Below, in pieces: positions 28,480-37,293 of a DNA stretch of 64,000 nt. The translations under genes and the position numbers were made by a program. The notes under the pieces are model-generated. The model did no database searches. It was not told the DNA's origin and worked only from the letters and a program-made list of their open reading frames with translations. Within the stretch, counting starts at the first letter, position 1; every line of letters starts with the position of its first letter. Source of the stretch: Nocardia rhizosphaerihabitans (GTDB taxonomy: Bacteria; Actinomycetota; Actinomycetes; Mycobacteriales; Mycobacteriaceae); contig NZ_BMNE01000002.1 of the NCBI RefSeq assembly GCF_014646295.1, positions 1,117,440-1,181,439 on the forward strand. Direction: 5' to 3'.

Positions 28480-29157
28480 TCAGCGACGTCGGCCGAGGCA
28501 GCCCGCGGCCTTGGCCTGCTCGACTTCCTCGTCGGTCAGTGGGTCGACGAGCAGGGGGCGGCGCGGGACAGCGTCGGTGCGGACGCCGTTGAGCGTGATG
28601 GCCATATAGCGTTGCCAGACTTCGGAATTCACCGGGCCGGCGAACTCGGCGAACGCGTTGACCATGTGGATCAGCGCGAAGAAATCGGTGGTGGTGACAT
28701 CGGGATGCACCGCGCCCGCGTCGCGTGCGCGGTCGACGATCGCCGCGACCGAGGGGCGGATTCGATCGCGCAGCTCGGCGAAGCGGGCCGGGTCCTCCTC
28801 GAGCTCGAGCATCACTTCGCTGAAGCCTCGGTTGGTGGCCAAGTGCTGGCAAGCGTCTTCGAAGAACTGGACCAGGCCGAGCCACGGGTCGGGATTGCGC
28901 ATCGCCTCGTCGGCCGCGTCGGCGAAGTCGACCATGTGCTGGTCGAAGACCTCGGCGATGAGCTCCTTTTTGTTCGCGAAGCGCCGGTAGACGGTGCCGA
29001 CGCCGACGCCCGCGCGCTCGGCGACGTCGTCGAGGGTTATCTCCAGGCCGTGATCGGCGAACAGTTCACGAGCGGCCGCGACGATACGTGCCTGGTTGCG
29101 CGCGGCATCGGCGCGCAGTCGGCGGGGTGGTGCGGCAGTCGTCGTGGCGTGATTCAC
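28480..29157 (-). CDS. TetR-family regulator of the divergent MFS exporter
   Basis: A 225-residue TetR protein. The helix-turn-helix is RIVAAARELFADHGLEITLDDVAERAGVGVGTVYRRFANKKELI, followed by an all-helical ligand domain (FSEVMLELEEDPARFAELRDRIRPS). Start GTG 29157. It is divergent from an EmrB/QacA-type exporter, and two GGAG-N7-CTCC dyads in the gap are its probable operators. Confidence 0.92.
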   Translation of the reverse strand: MNHATTTAAPPRRLRADAARNQARIVAAARELFADHGLEITLDDVAERAGVGVGTVYRRFANKKELIAEVFDQHMVDFADAADEAMRNPDPWLGLVQFFEDACQHLATNRGFSEVMLELEEDPARFAELRDRIRPSVAAIVDRARDAGAVHPDVTTTDFFALIHMVNAFAEFAGPVNSEVWQRYMAITLNGVRTDAVPRRPLLVDPLTDEEVEQAKAAGCLGRRR

Positions 29158-29187
29158 AGGTACATCCTACCCATCGCTGGATTAAGT

Positions 29188-29243
29188 GGAGGTGGTTTCT
29201 CCGTTACTCTGGTAGCTTCGGATGAAGCGGAGGCGATATCTCC
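29188..29243. promoter_or_regulatory. Paired operator dyads of the TetR/MFS locus
   Basis: GGAG-N7-CTCC occurs at 29188-29202 and 29229-29243. The spacers (GTGGTTT and GCGATAT) and flanks (following GTTA/GATTA) are similar. Start points are 41 bp apart, close to four helical turns. They lie between the divergent TetR and MFS genes. Confidence 0.55.
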
Positions 29244-29287
29244 GATTATGCCACTCGCATCGAGCCCGCCGACTTACAAGGGGAGTT

Positions 29288-30787
29288 ATGACCACCACAC
29301 TCGAGACCGGGACGAAGAGTCCCGCGGCCGCGGATGCCGGCCGCCGCGGGTCCCACGCCCTGCGCTGGTGGGTGCTTGCCGTACTCGGCATCGCCCAGCT
29401 GATGGTCGTGCTGGACGCGACGATCGTGAACATCGCCCTGCCCGCGGCCCAGGCCGACCTCGGCTTCGGCGACGGTGACCGGCAGTGGGTCATCACCGGC
29501 TATGCCCTCGCCTTCGGCAGCCTGCTGCTGCTCGGCGGCAGGCTCAGCGACCTGTTCGGTCGCCGCAACACCTTCATCATCGGCCTGATCGGCTTCGCGG
29601 TGGCCTCCGCGATCGGCGGCGCGGCCACCACCTTCGAGATGCTCGTCGCCGCCCGCGTCGGCCAGGGTGTCTTCGGCGCGCTGCTCGCGCCCGCCGCGCT
29701 CTCGCTGCTGACGGTGACCTTCACCGAACCCGGTGAACGCGCCAAGGCCTTCGGCATCTTCGGCGCCGTCGCCGGTGCCGGTGGCGCGATCGGCCTGCTG
29801 CTCGGCGGCGCGCTCACCGAATGGGCGTCGTGGCGCTGGGCGATGTACGTCAACCTGATCTTCGCCGCCGTCGCACTGGTCGGTGCCGTGCTGCTGCTGG
29901 CCAAGCACACCTCCACCGCGCGGCCGAAGCTGGACTGGCCGGGCACGATCACCGTCACCGCGGCACTGTTCGGCATCGTCTACGGCTTCTCGCAGGCCGA
30001 GTCCGAAGGCTGGACCGCGCCTTCCACGCTGGCCTTCCTGATCGGTGGCACGGTGCTGCTCGCGGTGTTCGGGTGGCTCGAGACCCGGGTCGCGCACCCG
30101 CTGCTGCCGCTGCGCATCGTCGCCGACCGCACCCGCGGCGCGTCCTACCTGACCGTGTTCATCATGGGCATCGGGATGTTCGCGATCTTCCTGTTCCTCA
30201 CCTACTACATGCAGCTGACCCTGCAGTACTCGCCGATCATGACCGGCGTCGCGTTCCTGCCGATGGTCGCGGGCATGGTGGCCTCCTCGACCACCGCGCC
30301 CTCGCTGCTGCTGCCAAAGGTCGGGCCCAAGGTCGTCATCAGCGGCGGCTTCCTCGTTGCCGCGGCGGGCATGCTCTGGCTGACCCAGATCGGCCTGGAC
30401 ACCGGCTACGCCACCCACATCCTGCCCGCGCTGGTGCTGCTCGGCCTCGGCCTCGGTGGCGCGATGTCGGTCGCCTTCCAGGGATCGACGGCCGGTGTGG
30501 ACCACGAGGACGCCGGTGTCGCCTCGGCGATGGTCAACACCAGCCAGCAGGTCGGCGGTTCCATCGGCACCGCGCTGCTGAGCACGATCGCCGCCTCGGC
30601 GATGACCGACTACGTCGCCGCGCGTCAGCCGGGTCCGCTGACCATGGCGCAGGGCGCGATCGAGAGCTACACCACCAGCTTCTGGTGGGCGACAGCGACG
30701 TTCGTGCTCGGTGCGATCGTGATCGGTGTGCTCATGCCGAACACGGTGCCCGCTCCGGCCGAAGGTGAGCCGGTGCTGGCGCACTGA
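29288..30787 (+). CDS. DHA2 (EmrB/QacA-type) MFS drug exporter
   Basis: A 499-residue transporter with 14 predicted TM helices. Motif C-like DATIVNIALPAAQADLG in TM1, motif A GRLSDLFGRRNTF, and ARVGQGVFGALLAPAALSLLT are visible. It should export drugs or lipophilic compounds by proton antiport. Regulated by the divergent TetR gene. A strong hairpin terminator follows. Confidence 0.92.
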   Translation: MTTTLETGTKSPAAADAGRRGSHALRWWVLAVLGIAQLMVVLDATIVNIALPAAQADLGFGDGDRQWVITGYALAFGSLLLLGGRLSDLFGRRNTFIIGLIGFAVASAIGGAATTFEMLVAARVGQGVFGALLAPAALSLLTVTFTEPGERAKAFGIFGAVAGAGGAIGLLLGGALTEWASWRWAMYVNLIFAAVALVGAVLLLAKHTSTARPKLDWPGTITVTAALFGIVYGFSQAESEGWTAPSTLAFLIGGTVLLAVFGWLETRVAHPLLPLRIVADRTRGASYLTVFIMGIGMFAIFLFLTYYMQLTLQYSPIMTGVAFLPMVAGMVASSTTAPSLLLPKVGPKVVISGGFLVAAAGMLWLTQIGLDTGYATHILPALVLLGLGLGGAMSVAFQGSTAGVDHEDAGVASAMVNTSQQVGGSIGTALLSTIAASAMTDYVAARQPGPLTMAQGAIESYTTSFWWATATFVLGAIVIGVLMPNTVPAPAEGEPVLAH

Positions 30788-30796
30788 CCCACCCGA

Positions 30797-30831
30797 CGAT
30801 GGCCCGGACCGACAATCGGTCCGGGCCATCG
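30797..30831 (+). terminator. Hairpin terminator after the MFS gene
   Basis: A perfect 16-bp stem (30797-30812 with 30816-30831) with a CAA loop is followed by GTGTTTGT. Confidence 0.8.
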
Positions 30832-30897
30832 GTGTTTGTCTGCGTCTCGATACCATGAGCGACGACCACCGTCGGATCAGCAGGGGAGGGCAGCGCC

Positions 30898-31320
30898 ATG
30901 ACATCGCGGCCCCCGGCGCTCGATCCCGCCGTCCTCGCGGCGATCTCGGTGGGCGGCGGCCTCGGCGCGAGCGCCCGATTCGCCGCCGGGCACTGGTGGC
31001 CGGTGCACCCGGGAGAATTCCCGTGGTCGACGCTGGCGGTCAATGTGTCCGGCTGCTTCGCGATCGGGGTGCTGATGGTGGCCGTCACCGAACTGTGGGC
31101 GGCGCCGAAACTGGTTCGCCCGTTCCTGGGAGTCGGTGTGCTGGGCGGGTTCACGACTTTCTCCACCTTCGCCCTCGAGCTTCGTAGACTGATCGACACC
31201 GGTGCGGTGGGCACGGCGATGGCCTATCTCGGCCTTTCGCTGCTCGCCGGACTGGGTGCCGTGGCCGTGGCCGTGATCGCGACCCGGTGGGTGGCAGGCG
31301 CCGGACGGCGGACCACGTGA
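30898..31320 (+). CDS. crcB: Fluoride efflux protein CrcB (first copy)
   Basis: A 140-residue, four-TM Fluc/CrcB protein: GGGLGASARFAAGHW, TLAVNVSGCFAIGVLM, and GVLGGFTTFSTFALELRRL (the TTFSTF motif lines the fluoride path). It exports fluoride as a dimer; a paired second copy at 31385 suggests a heterodimer. No fluoride riboswitch consensus was seen upstream. The crcB-crcB-pgm order matches Mycobacterium. Confidence 0.93.
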   Translation: MTSRPPALDPAVLAAISVGGGLGASARFAAGHWWPVHPGEFPWSTLAVNVSGCFAIGVLMVAVTELWAAPKLVRPFLGVGVLGGFTTFSTFALELRRLIDTGAVGTAMAYLGLSLLAGLGAVAVAVIATRWVAGAGRRTT

Positions 31321-31384
31321 ATCCGAGGACGGAAGGGTGCCATCCGATGGTCGAGATGTGGGCAACCGCGCGGCGAGGCCGCCG

Positions 31385-31747
31385 ATGACGGCGGTACTCG
31401 TGCTGGCAGGCGGAATGCTCGGCGCCCCCGCTCGTTACCTGGTCGATCGGGCGGTGTCCGCGCGCTTTCCGGCGGGGCTGCCATGGGGGACACTAACCGT
31501 TAACATTGTCGGTTCGGCGTTGCTCGGTGGTCTGATCGGCGCGAGTGCTGGCAGTGCGCTGCTGGCGTTCGCGGCAACCGGCTTCTGTGGTGCGCTGACC
31601 ACGTTCAGCACGTTCGGTTACGAGACGGTCCGTCTGGTGACCGAGGGCGCCTACGTGTATGCCGTGGGCAATGTCGTGATCAGCGTCGCGGCGAGCCTGG
31701 CCGCGGTGTACGCCGCCGCGTCCCTTACCCAGTGGTTGTGCGCATGA
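31385..31747 (+). CDS. crcB: Fluoride efflux protein CrcB (second copy)
   Basis: A 120-residue Fluc/CrcB paralogue: GGMLGAPARYLVDRAV, TLTVNIVGSALLGGLIGA, and GFCGALTTFSTFGYETVRL. ATG 31385 places the first TM helix at the start. It follows the first crcB by 64 bp on the same strand. Dual-copy CrcB proteins usually insert in opposite orientations and pair. Confidence 0.93.
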   Translation: MTAVLVLAGGMLGAPARYLVDRAVSARFPAGLPWGTLTVNIVGSALLGGLIGASAGSALLAFAATGFCGALTTFSTFGYETVRLVTEGAYVYAVGNVVISVAASLAAVYAAASLTQWLCA

Positions 31748-31794
31748 TCCTCATGACCAGCCGCGCGCAGCCGACACGGAAGGGAACACCCACC

Positions 31795-33432
31795 ATGGCC
31801 CACGATCGCGCCGGACGGCCAGCCCGCCCGACCGACCTGGTGGACATCGCCCACCTGGTCACCGCGTACTACAGCCGCGTGCCAGATCCGGCCGAACCGA
31901 GCCAGCAGGTGGTGTTCGGCACCTCCGGCCACCGCGGCTCCAGCGAGGATTGCGCGTTCAACGAGGCGCACATCATGGCGATCACCCAGGCGATCGTCGA
32001 ATACCGCGCGACCCGTGACATCACCGGTCCGGTCTATCTCGCGCGCGACACCCATGCCCTGTCCGAGCCGGCGTGGACCACCGCGCTCGAGGTGCTCGCG
32101 GGCAACGACGTCACCGCCGTGATCGACGCCCGCGACCGCTACACCCCGACCCCCGCGCTGAGCCACGCTGTGCTGCGCCACAATCGGGGCGGCACCAAGC
32201 ATCAGGCCGACGGCATCGTGGTCACCCCGTCGCACAATCCGCCGCGCGACGGCGGCTTCAAATACAACCCGCCGCACGGCGGCCCGGCCGACACCAAGGC
32301 CACCGACGCCATCGCCGCGCGCGCCAACGAGCTGCTGCGCGGCGGCCTGTCCGCGGTGAAACGGGTCTCGCTGACGCAGGCGCTGAGCACCCATGTCGAG
32401 CGCTACGACTACCTCGACCACTACGTCGCCGACCTGCCGAACGCGTTGAACCTGGACGCGATTCGCGGCGCGGGCATCCGGATGGGCGCCGACCCGATGG
32501 GCGGGGCGAGCGTGGACTACTGGGAGGAGATCGGCCAGCGTTTCGATCTCGAACTGGAAGTGGTCAACCCGTTCGTCGACCCGACCTGGCGCTTCATGAC
32601 CCTCGACAGCGACGGCAAGATCCGGATGGACCCGTCCTCCCGGCACGCCATGGCCGCCCTGGTCGGCATCAAGGACGACTACGACATCTCCACCGGCAAC
32701 GACGCCGACGCCGACCGGCATGGCATCGTCACCCCCGACGGTGGCTTGATGAACCCCAACCACTTCCTGGCCGTCGCGATCGAATACCTGGTCGCGAACC
32801 GGATGTGGTGGGACGCGCTGACCAAGATCGGCAAGACGGTGGTCAGCTCGTCGATGATCGACCGGGTCGTCAATGTGCTGGGCCGCGACGTCTACGAGGT
32901 GCCGGTCGGGTTCAAGTGGTTCGTGCCCGGATTGTTCAGCGGCAGCCTGGCATTCGGCGGTGAGGAGAGCGCGGGCGCGTCGTTCCTGCGGATGGACGGC
33001 ACCGTATGGACCACCGACAAGGACGGCATCCTGCTGGCACTGCTCGCCGCCGAGATCGCCGCCGTCACCGGTCAGACCCCGTCGGCCCGCTACGGCGAGC
33101 TGGAACGCCAGTACGGCAGCCCCGCCTACGCGCGCATCGACGCGGCGGCGACCAGCGCGCAGAAGGCCAAGCTCGCGGCGCTGACTCCCGACGCCGTCAC
33201 CGGCACCGAGATCGCGGGCGAGGAGATCACCGGCATCCTCACCACCGCGCGCGGCAACGGCGCACCGCTCGGCGGATTGAAGGTGACCACCGAGAACGCC
33301 TGGTTCGCCGCCCGCCCGTCGGGCACCGAGGACAAATACAAGATCTACGCCGAATCGTTCCTCGGCTCCGAGCATCTGACCCAGGTGCAGGCCGCCGCCG
33401 AGGAGATGGTGAATCAGGCGCTGGCCGAGTGA
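31795..33432 (+). CDS. pgm: Phosphoglucomutase, alpha-D-glucose specific
   Basis: A 545-residue phosphohexomutase: FGTSGHRGSSEDCAFNE near the N-terminus, phosphoserine loop GIVVTPSHNPPRDGGFKYNPP, metal-binding DISTGNDADADRHGI, sugar loop GGEESAGASFLR, and phosphate-binding ARPSGTEDKYKIYAES. It interconverts glucose-1- and glucose-6-phosphate, feeding glycogen, trehalose and envelope polysaccharide synthesis. ATG 31795 matches the family length; an earlier GTG is possible. Four-base overlap with the downstream MFS gene. Confidence 0.96.
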   Translation: MAHDRAGRPARPTDLVDIAHLVTAYYSRVPDPAEPSQQVVFGTSGHRGSSEDCAFNEAHIMAITQAIVEYRATRDITGPVYLARDTHALSEPAWTTALEVLAGNDVTAVIDARDRYTPTPALSHAVLRHNRGGTKHQADGIVVTPSHNPPRDGGFKYNPPHGGPADTKATDAIAARANELLRGGLSAVKRVSLTQALSTHVERYDYLDHYVADLPNALNLDAIRGAGIRMGADPMGGASVDYWEEIGQRFDLELEVVNPFVDPTWRFMTLDSDGKIRMDPSSRHAMAALVGIKDDYDISTGNDADADRHGIVTPDGGLMNPNHFLAVAIEYLVANRMWWDALTKIGKTVVSSSMIDRVVNVLGRDVYEVPVGFKWFVPGLFSGSLAFGGEESAGASFLRMDGTVWTTDKDGILLALLAAEIAAVTGQTPSARYGELERQYGSPAYARIDAAATSAQKAKLAALTPDAVTGTEIAGEEITGILTTARGNGAPLGGLKVTTENAWFAARPSGTEDKYKIYAESFLGSEHLTQVQAAAEEMVNQALAE

Positions 33433-34763
33433 GCGCTCCGGCGAAGGTACGACTACCGGCCGAGATCTGGGTACTGATCGCGGCGGCCTTCGTCATCGCG
33501 CTCGGCTTCGGTCTCGTCGCGCCGGTCCTGCCGCAGTACGCGCGCGAATTCGGCGTCGGGATCGCGGCGGCCTCGGCGATCGTCAGCGCGTTCGCCCTGA
33601 TGCGGTTGCTGTTCGCGCCTGCCAGTGGGCGGCTCGTGCAGAAGCTGGGCGAGCGGCGGGTGTATCTGGCGGGCATCCTGATCGTCGCGTTGTCGACCGG
33701 TGCGTGTGCGCTGGCCCAGACGTATTGGCAACTGCTGGTGCTGCGTTCGCTCGGTGGTGTCGGGTCGACGATGTTCACGGTGTCGTCGATGGCGCTGATC
33801 ATCCGGGTGTCCCCGCCCGCCGCGCGCGGGCGGGTCTCGGGGATCTACTCGACCAGCTTCCTGATCGGCTCGCTGCTCGGTCCGCTGGTCGGTGGCGGCC
33901 TGGCCGGGCTCGGGCTGCGCGCGCCGTTCCTCATCTACGCGGCCGCGCTGCTGATCGTGTGCGGGATCGTTTTCGTCGGCCTGCGCGAATCGCCGGTGCT
34001 GGCGGTCGAGGAGGGCATGACCGCACCGGCATTCACCTTCCGCCACGCCTGGTCCGAACCCGCCTATCGCGCGGTCCTGCTGTCGAGTTTCGCCGGTGGC
34101 GCCGCGGTGTTCGGTGTGCGAATGGCCTTCGTTCCGCTGCTGGTCGTGGAGATCCTGGAGCAGGAATCGGGCATGGCCGGTGTGGCGCTGACCGTGTTCG
34201 CCGCGGGCAATGCCGCCGTGCTGTTCGTGTCCGGCCGGCTGTCGGACCGGTTCGGCCGTAAACCGTTCCTGATCGCGGGCTCGGCGATCTGCGCGGTGGG
34301 CACCGGTGTGCTCGGGTTCGCGCCCTCGCTGCCCTGGTTCCTGGCCGCCTCCTTCGTCGCCGGGGTGGGGTCGGGGATGTTCAGCCCGGCGCAGCAGGCG
34401 GCGCTGGCCGATGTGATCGGCGCCCGCGCGCGTGGCGGACCGGTGCTGGCGGCGTTCCAGATGGCGGCGGATCTGGGCACCGTGCTCGGTCCGATCGGGA
34501 TCGGCTGGGTGGCCGAGCACACCTCGTTCGGGGTGGGCATGGCGGTCACCGGTGGTGTGCTCGCGGTGTCGGCGGCGGTGTGGCTGGTGACGCCGGAACC
34601 GTCCCGGATCAAACATCCGGAGGACCCGGAGCACCCCGATCACGCCGGTGACGGCATCGATCCGCAATGCACCTGCGACGGCTGCCCCGACGGTGTCCCC
34701 GTGGTGCGCACCGGCATGGTGTCGTCGCTACGCCCGGTCGACTCCGACCAGCAGAAACGGTAG
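33429..34763 (+). CDS. MFS transporter (12 TM)
   Basis: A 444-residue major facilitator: IAAAFVIALGFGLVAPVLPQYAREFGVGI, motif A-like GRLVQKLGERRVYLAG and GRLSDRFGRKPFLIAG, and a hydrophilic C-terminal tail rich in Asp, His and Cys (PEDPEHPDHAGDGIDPQCTCDGC) that could bind metal. GTG 33429 overlaps the pgm stop (GTGA), so it is translationally coupled to pgm. Substrate unknown. Confidence 0.9.
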   Translation: MSAPAKVRLPAEIWVLIAAAFVIALGFGLVAPVLPQYAREFGVGIAAASAIVSAFALMRLLFAPASGRLVQKLGERRVYLAGILIVALSTGACALAQTYWQLLVLRSLGGVGSTMFTVSSMALIIRVSPPAARGRVSGIYSTSFLIGSLLGPLVGGGLAGLGLRAPFLIYAAALLIVCGIVFVGLRESPVLAVEEGMTAPAFTFRHAWSEPAYRAVLLSSFAGGAAVFGVRMAFVPLLVVEILEQESGMAGVALTVFAAGNAAVLFVSGRLSDRFGRKPFLIAGSAICAVGTGVLGFAPSLPWFLAASFVAGVGSGMFSPAQQAALADVIGARARGGPVLAAFQMAADLGTVLGPIGIGWVAEHTSFGVGMAVTGGVLAVSAAVWLVTPEPSRIKHPEDPEHPDHAGDGIDPQCTCDGCPDGVPVVRTGMVSSLRPVDSDQQKR

Positions 34764-34833
34764 ACCCACAGGTCAGCGGTACATTTGTCGGCCCCGGCGG
34801 CGAGCCTGCGGTGACTCGAGGCAAAGTGGACGG

Positions 34834-35574
34834 GTGAGCAGCGCCGGTTCCCAGCACAATCCCCGTCCCGTTTCCAGCAACACCACCTACGCCTTGGCCG
34901 CGGTGGCCCTCGTCGTGATCGGGCTCTTCGTGTTCGCCGCGTTCAAGTGGAACAAGACGGCGCCCACCGAGGTACGCAACGACGGCTACGGCGCCGTGCG
35001 CGAGTCCGCCGTGCAGGTCGCGATCCAGCCCGAGGGCGTCATCCGCCTCGGCCGCCCCGACGCACCGAAGACCGTCGACATCTTCGAGGACCCGATCTGC
35101 CCCGCCTGCGGCGTGATGGAAACGACCTTCGGCCAGGAACTCGCCCAGAAGATCGACGAGGGCAAACTGGCGGTGAACTACCACCTCGTGGCGTTCCTGG
35201 ACCCCCAGTCCAAGAGCAAGGACTACTCCACCCGCGCCATCGCCGCGAATCTCTGTGTCGCCCAGGCTGGTTCGGGCCCCACTTACAGCAAGTTCCACGA
35301 GGCCCTGTTCACCGCCAAGCAGCCCGAGGAGGGCGGCGCCGACCTGAGCAACCCCGCCCTGGCCACCCTCGCCATCGAATCCGGCGCCCCCGAATCCGTC
35401 GGCCCGTGCATCACCAACGGCACCCAGCTCGATGCCGCCCGCGCCGCCGCCAAGCAGAACCTCGACGACCTCGACGCCCGCACCGGCAACAAGGCCGCCA
35501 CCCCCGCCATCTACGACGGCACCACCAAGATCGACTGGACCGACGAGAACTGGGTCCTGAACCTCGCCCCCTGA
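34834..35574 (+). CDS. Membrane-anchored DsbA-like thiol oxidoreductase
   Basis: A 246-residue protein: an uncleaved N-terminal TM anchor (TTYALAAVALVVIGLFVFAAF) and an extracytoplasmic thioredoxin/DsbA fold with the active site DPICPACGVMETTF (CPAC) and a cis-Pro region NKAATPAIYDGT. It probably oxidises or isomerises exported protein thiols. GTG 34834. About 70 bp downstream of the MFS gene. Confidence 0.88.
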   Translation: MSSAGSQHNPRPVSSNTTYALAAVALVVIGLFVFAAFKWNKTAPTEVRNDGYGAVRESAVQVAIQPEGVIRLGRPDAPKTVDIFEDPICPACGVMETTFGQELAQKIDEGKLAVNYHLVAFLDPQSKSKDYSTRAIAANLCVAQAGSGPTYSKFHEALFTAKQPEEGGADLSNPALATLAIESGAPESVGPCITNGTQLDAARAAAKQNLDDLDARTGNKAATPAIYDGTTKIDWTDENWVLNLAP

Positions 35575-35758
35575 CCCACCCCGGCGTGAGGTTCGGCACA
35601 TTCTACTCCGCCCCCACGGACCCCGCCTTCCACGCAGGCCCCAATGGCCCCGCCCAAAACCCCACTTTTCTGCCTCCTACCAGCCGATTTGTTGTCCCCG
35701 AGAGGCATGGTGTAACTTCATTCAGGCAGCAGCGAGAGCCGCTGAAACAACAGAACAC

Positions 35759-35831
35759 GGGGCTATGGCGCAGCTGGTAGCGCACCACACTGGCAGTGTG
35801 GGGGTCAGGGGTTCGAGTCCCCTTAGCTCCA
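35759..35831 (+). tRNA. tRNA-Ala (anticodon GGC)
   Basis: Cloverleaf: acceptor GGGGCTA (35759-35765) pairs with TAGCTCC (35824-35830), anticodon stem CCACA/TGTGG with loop CTGGCAG (anticodon GGC), T arm AGGGGTTCGAGTCCCCT, discriminator A at 35831. CCA is not encoded. Confidence 0.96.
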
Positions 35832-35840
35832 CAAAATTAG

Positions 35841-35881
35841 CAGGTCAGGCCCGGTCTAAGACCGGGCCTGACCTGTTTTTT
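35841..35881 (+). terminator. Intrinsic terminator after tRNA-Ala
   Basis: A perfect 16-bp stem (35841-35856 with 35860-35875) with loop TAA is followed by TTTTTT (35876-35881). Confidence 0.93.
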
Positions 35882-36125
35882 CATGACTGGCCCCGCGTTT
35901 GCCCCCCGTTTTGGTCCTTGGTCCTGTTCGCCGGTTCCGCCTATCGCGGGGGTGTTCGGCCACCATGGTGGCAAGCGGCTCTCGCTGCCGACAGGAGTGC
36001 GCGGCGATCAACCCGTCTGCCGAGGGTGTGCAGTTCACCGCGCAGTTGGGCGGTGGAGCGATGCTGCTGCGCTTGGCGGCCCAATTCGAAACGGCTGCAC
36101 CGTGGGCCGGCTGGAGCCCGGCGAG
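35882..36125. other. Gap between the tRNA terminator and the Mce lipoprotein gene
   Basis: Several short frames cross this 244-bp stretch. None has a recognisable domain, and no integrase remnant or copy of the tRNA 3' end (a possible attachment site) was found. Confidence 0.5.
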
Positions 36126-37232
36126 TTAACCGATCTTCGTCAGTCCCAGTAGTGCGGCGGTGAGCCCGTAGTCCGGACCGAAGTCCTGCATGTTGCCGGA
36201 ACGGCAACCATCAGACTTCATCTGGATGCGTTCACAGAACACGCTGACGATCTCGCCCGAGAGAGCGGTGCCGATCAGCGCTCGGTTGCGCATGAAGCCC
36301 TTTTCCTTGTCCATCGCGCCGTCGATGTTCTGCATGAGCAGCGGTACCACGTCGACGATCTCGACGATCGCGCCCGAGTTGTCGCGCAACTGGTTGGTCA
36401 CGGTGGTCAGGCCGGTGAGCGAGGCGGCTAGTTCTTCCTGATGCCCGGCGAAGGTCGTCGAGGTGTTGGCCAGGAACTGGTTGAGCTGGTCGAGGGTGGC
36501 TTGCAGGCCGGGCGCCTGTTCGGCGAGCAGCTCGGACATGGCGGTCATTTGGTCGCTGAGACCGCGCACCGACTGATCGTTGTCGGCCAGCATCGTCGTG
36601 AGCTCGTTGAGCTTGATGATGATGTCGGAGATGGCGTCCTTGTTGTCGACACCGACCTTCAACGCCGACGACAGCGAGTCGAGGGTTTCGCGGATCTCCT
36701 GGCCGTTGCCGTTGAGCACCGGGTAGAGCACCCGGCCCGACAGTGGGCCGAGACCCTCCTGGCCGGGTTCGGGCTTCAGCGCGGCGGCGAACTGGTCGAT
36801 GGTCTTGATCATCGTGTCCAGTTCGACTGGTGTCCTGGTGCGGGCCTTGGGCAGGTGGTCGCCGGACTCCATGGCCTCACCGCCGGTGTAAGGCGGGGTG
36901 ATCTCGATGTGGCGGTCGGTGACGATCGAGGGCGAGATGATCGCGGCGATCGCGTCTTTCGGGATCTTCACGCCGGCGTCGATGGTCATGTGGACCTCGA
37001 CGTAGGTGCCCTTGGGGATGATCTTGTCGACCTTGCCCACCGCGAGGCCGAGGACCATGATCTCGTTGCCCTCGTACATGCCCGCGATGTTCTCGAAGTC
37101 CGCGGTGATCTCGGTCGAGCGGCCGAGCCCGTCATCGGCGGAAAGCAGGGAACAGCTCAGCGTCATTGTCGCGGCGGCGGCCACCGCGACAATGCGAAAC
37201 CGTCTGTTCACGGTGCTGTGCAGAAGCCCCAC
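36126..37232 (-). CDS. Orphan Mce-family lipoprotein
   Basis: A 368-residue MCE protein. GTG 37232 has GGAAGGAA eight bases upstream. A signal sequence ends at the lipobox TLSC, then the MCE domain (STEITADFENIAGMYEGNEIMVLGLAVGKVDKIIPKGTYVEVHMTID, and AAIISPSIVTDRHIEITPPY) and a long helical region (~residues 140-310) that would form the needle or tube segment. Mce proteins bind and shuttle lipids, sterols or hydrophobic compounds with YrbE permeases. No yrbE or other mce gene is near, so this is an orphan subunit. Its promoter holds a 36-bp palindrome. Confidence 0.85.
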   Translation of the reverse strand: MGLLHSTVNRRFRIVAVAAAATMTLSCSLLSADDGLGRSTEITADFENIAGMYEGNEIMVLGLAVGKVDKIIPKGTYVEVHMTIDAGVKIPKDAIAAIISPSIVTDRHIEITPPYTGGEAMESGDHLPKARTRTPVELDTMIKTIDQFAAALKPEPGQEGLGPLSGRVLYPVLNGNGQEIRETLDSLSSALKVGVDNKDAISDIIIKLNELTTMLADNDQSVRGLSDQMTAMSELLAEQAPGLQATLDQLNQFLANTSTTFAGHQEELAASLTGLTTVTNQLRDNSGAIVEIVDVVPLLMQNIDGAMDKEKGFMRNRALIGTALSGEIVSVFCERIQMKSDGCRSGNMQDFGPDYGLTAALLGLTKIG

Positions 37233-37293
37233 GGTGTGTTCCTTCCGGCCGTTGAAGACACGTACATCTCGACAGCCGCGTCCACGAACTAGA

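Noticed and set aside
30780..30897. Fluoride riboswitch upstream of crcB
   Set aside because: The interval is mostly a perfect hairpin terminator of the preceding gene, and no crcB-motif consensus is visible.
29246..30904. 552-codon minus-strand frame opposite the MFS gene
   Set aside because: Low-complexity Arg/Gly/Glu/His composition, no domain; the plus strand encodes a clear 14-TM transporter.
31651..33375. 574-codon minus-strand frame opposite pgm
   Set aside because: pgm motifs are unambiguous; the antisense frame is compositional only.
35759..36125. tRNA-Ala as an integration site
   Set aside because: No integrase gene and no repeat of the tRNA 3' end was found in the window.
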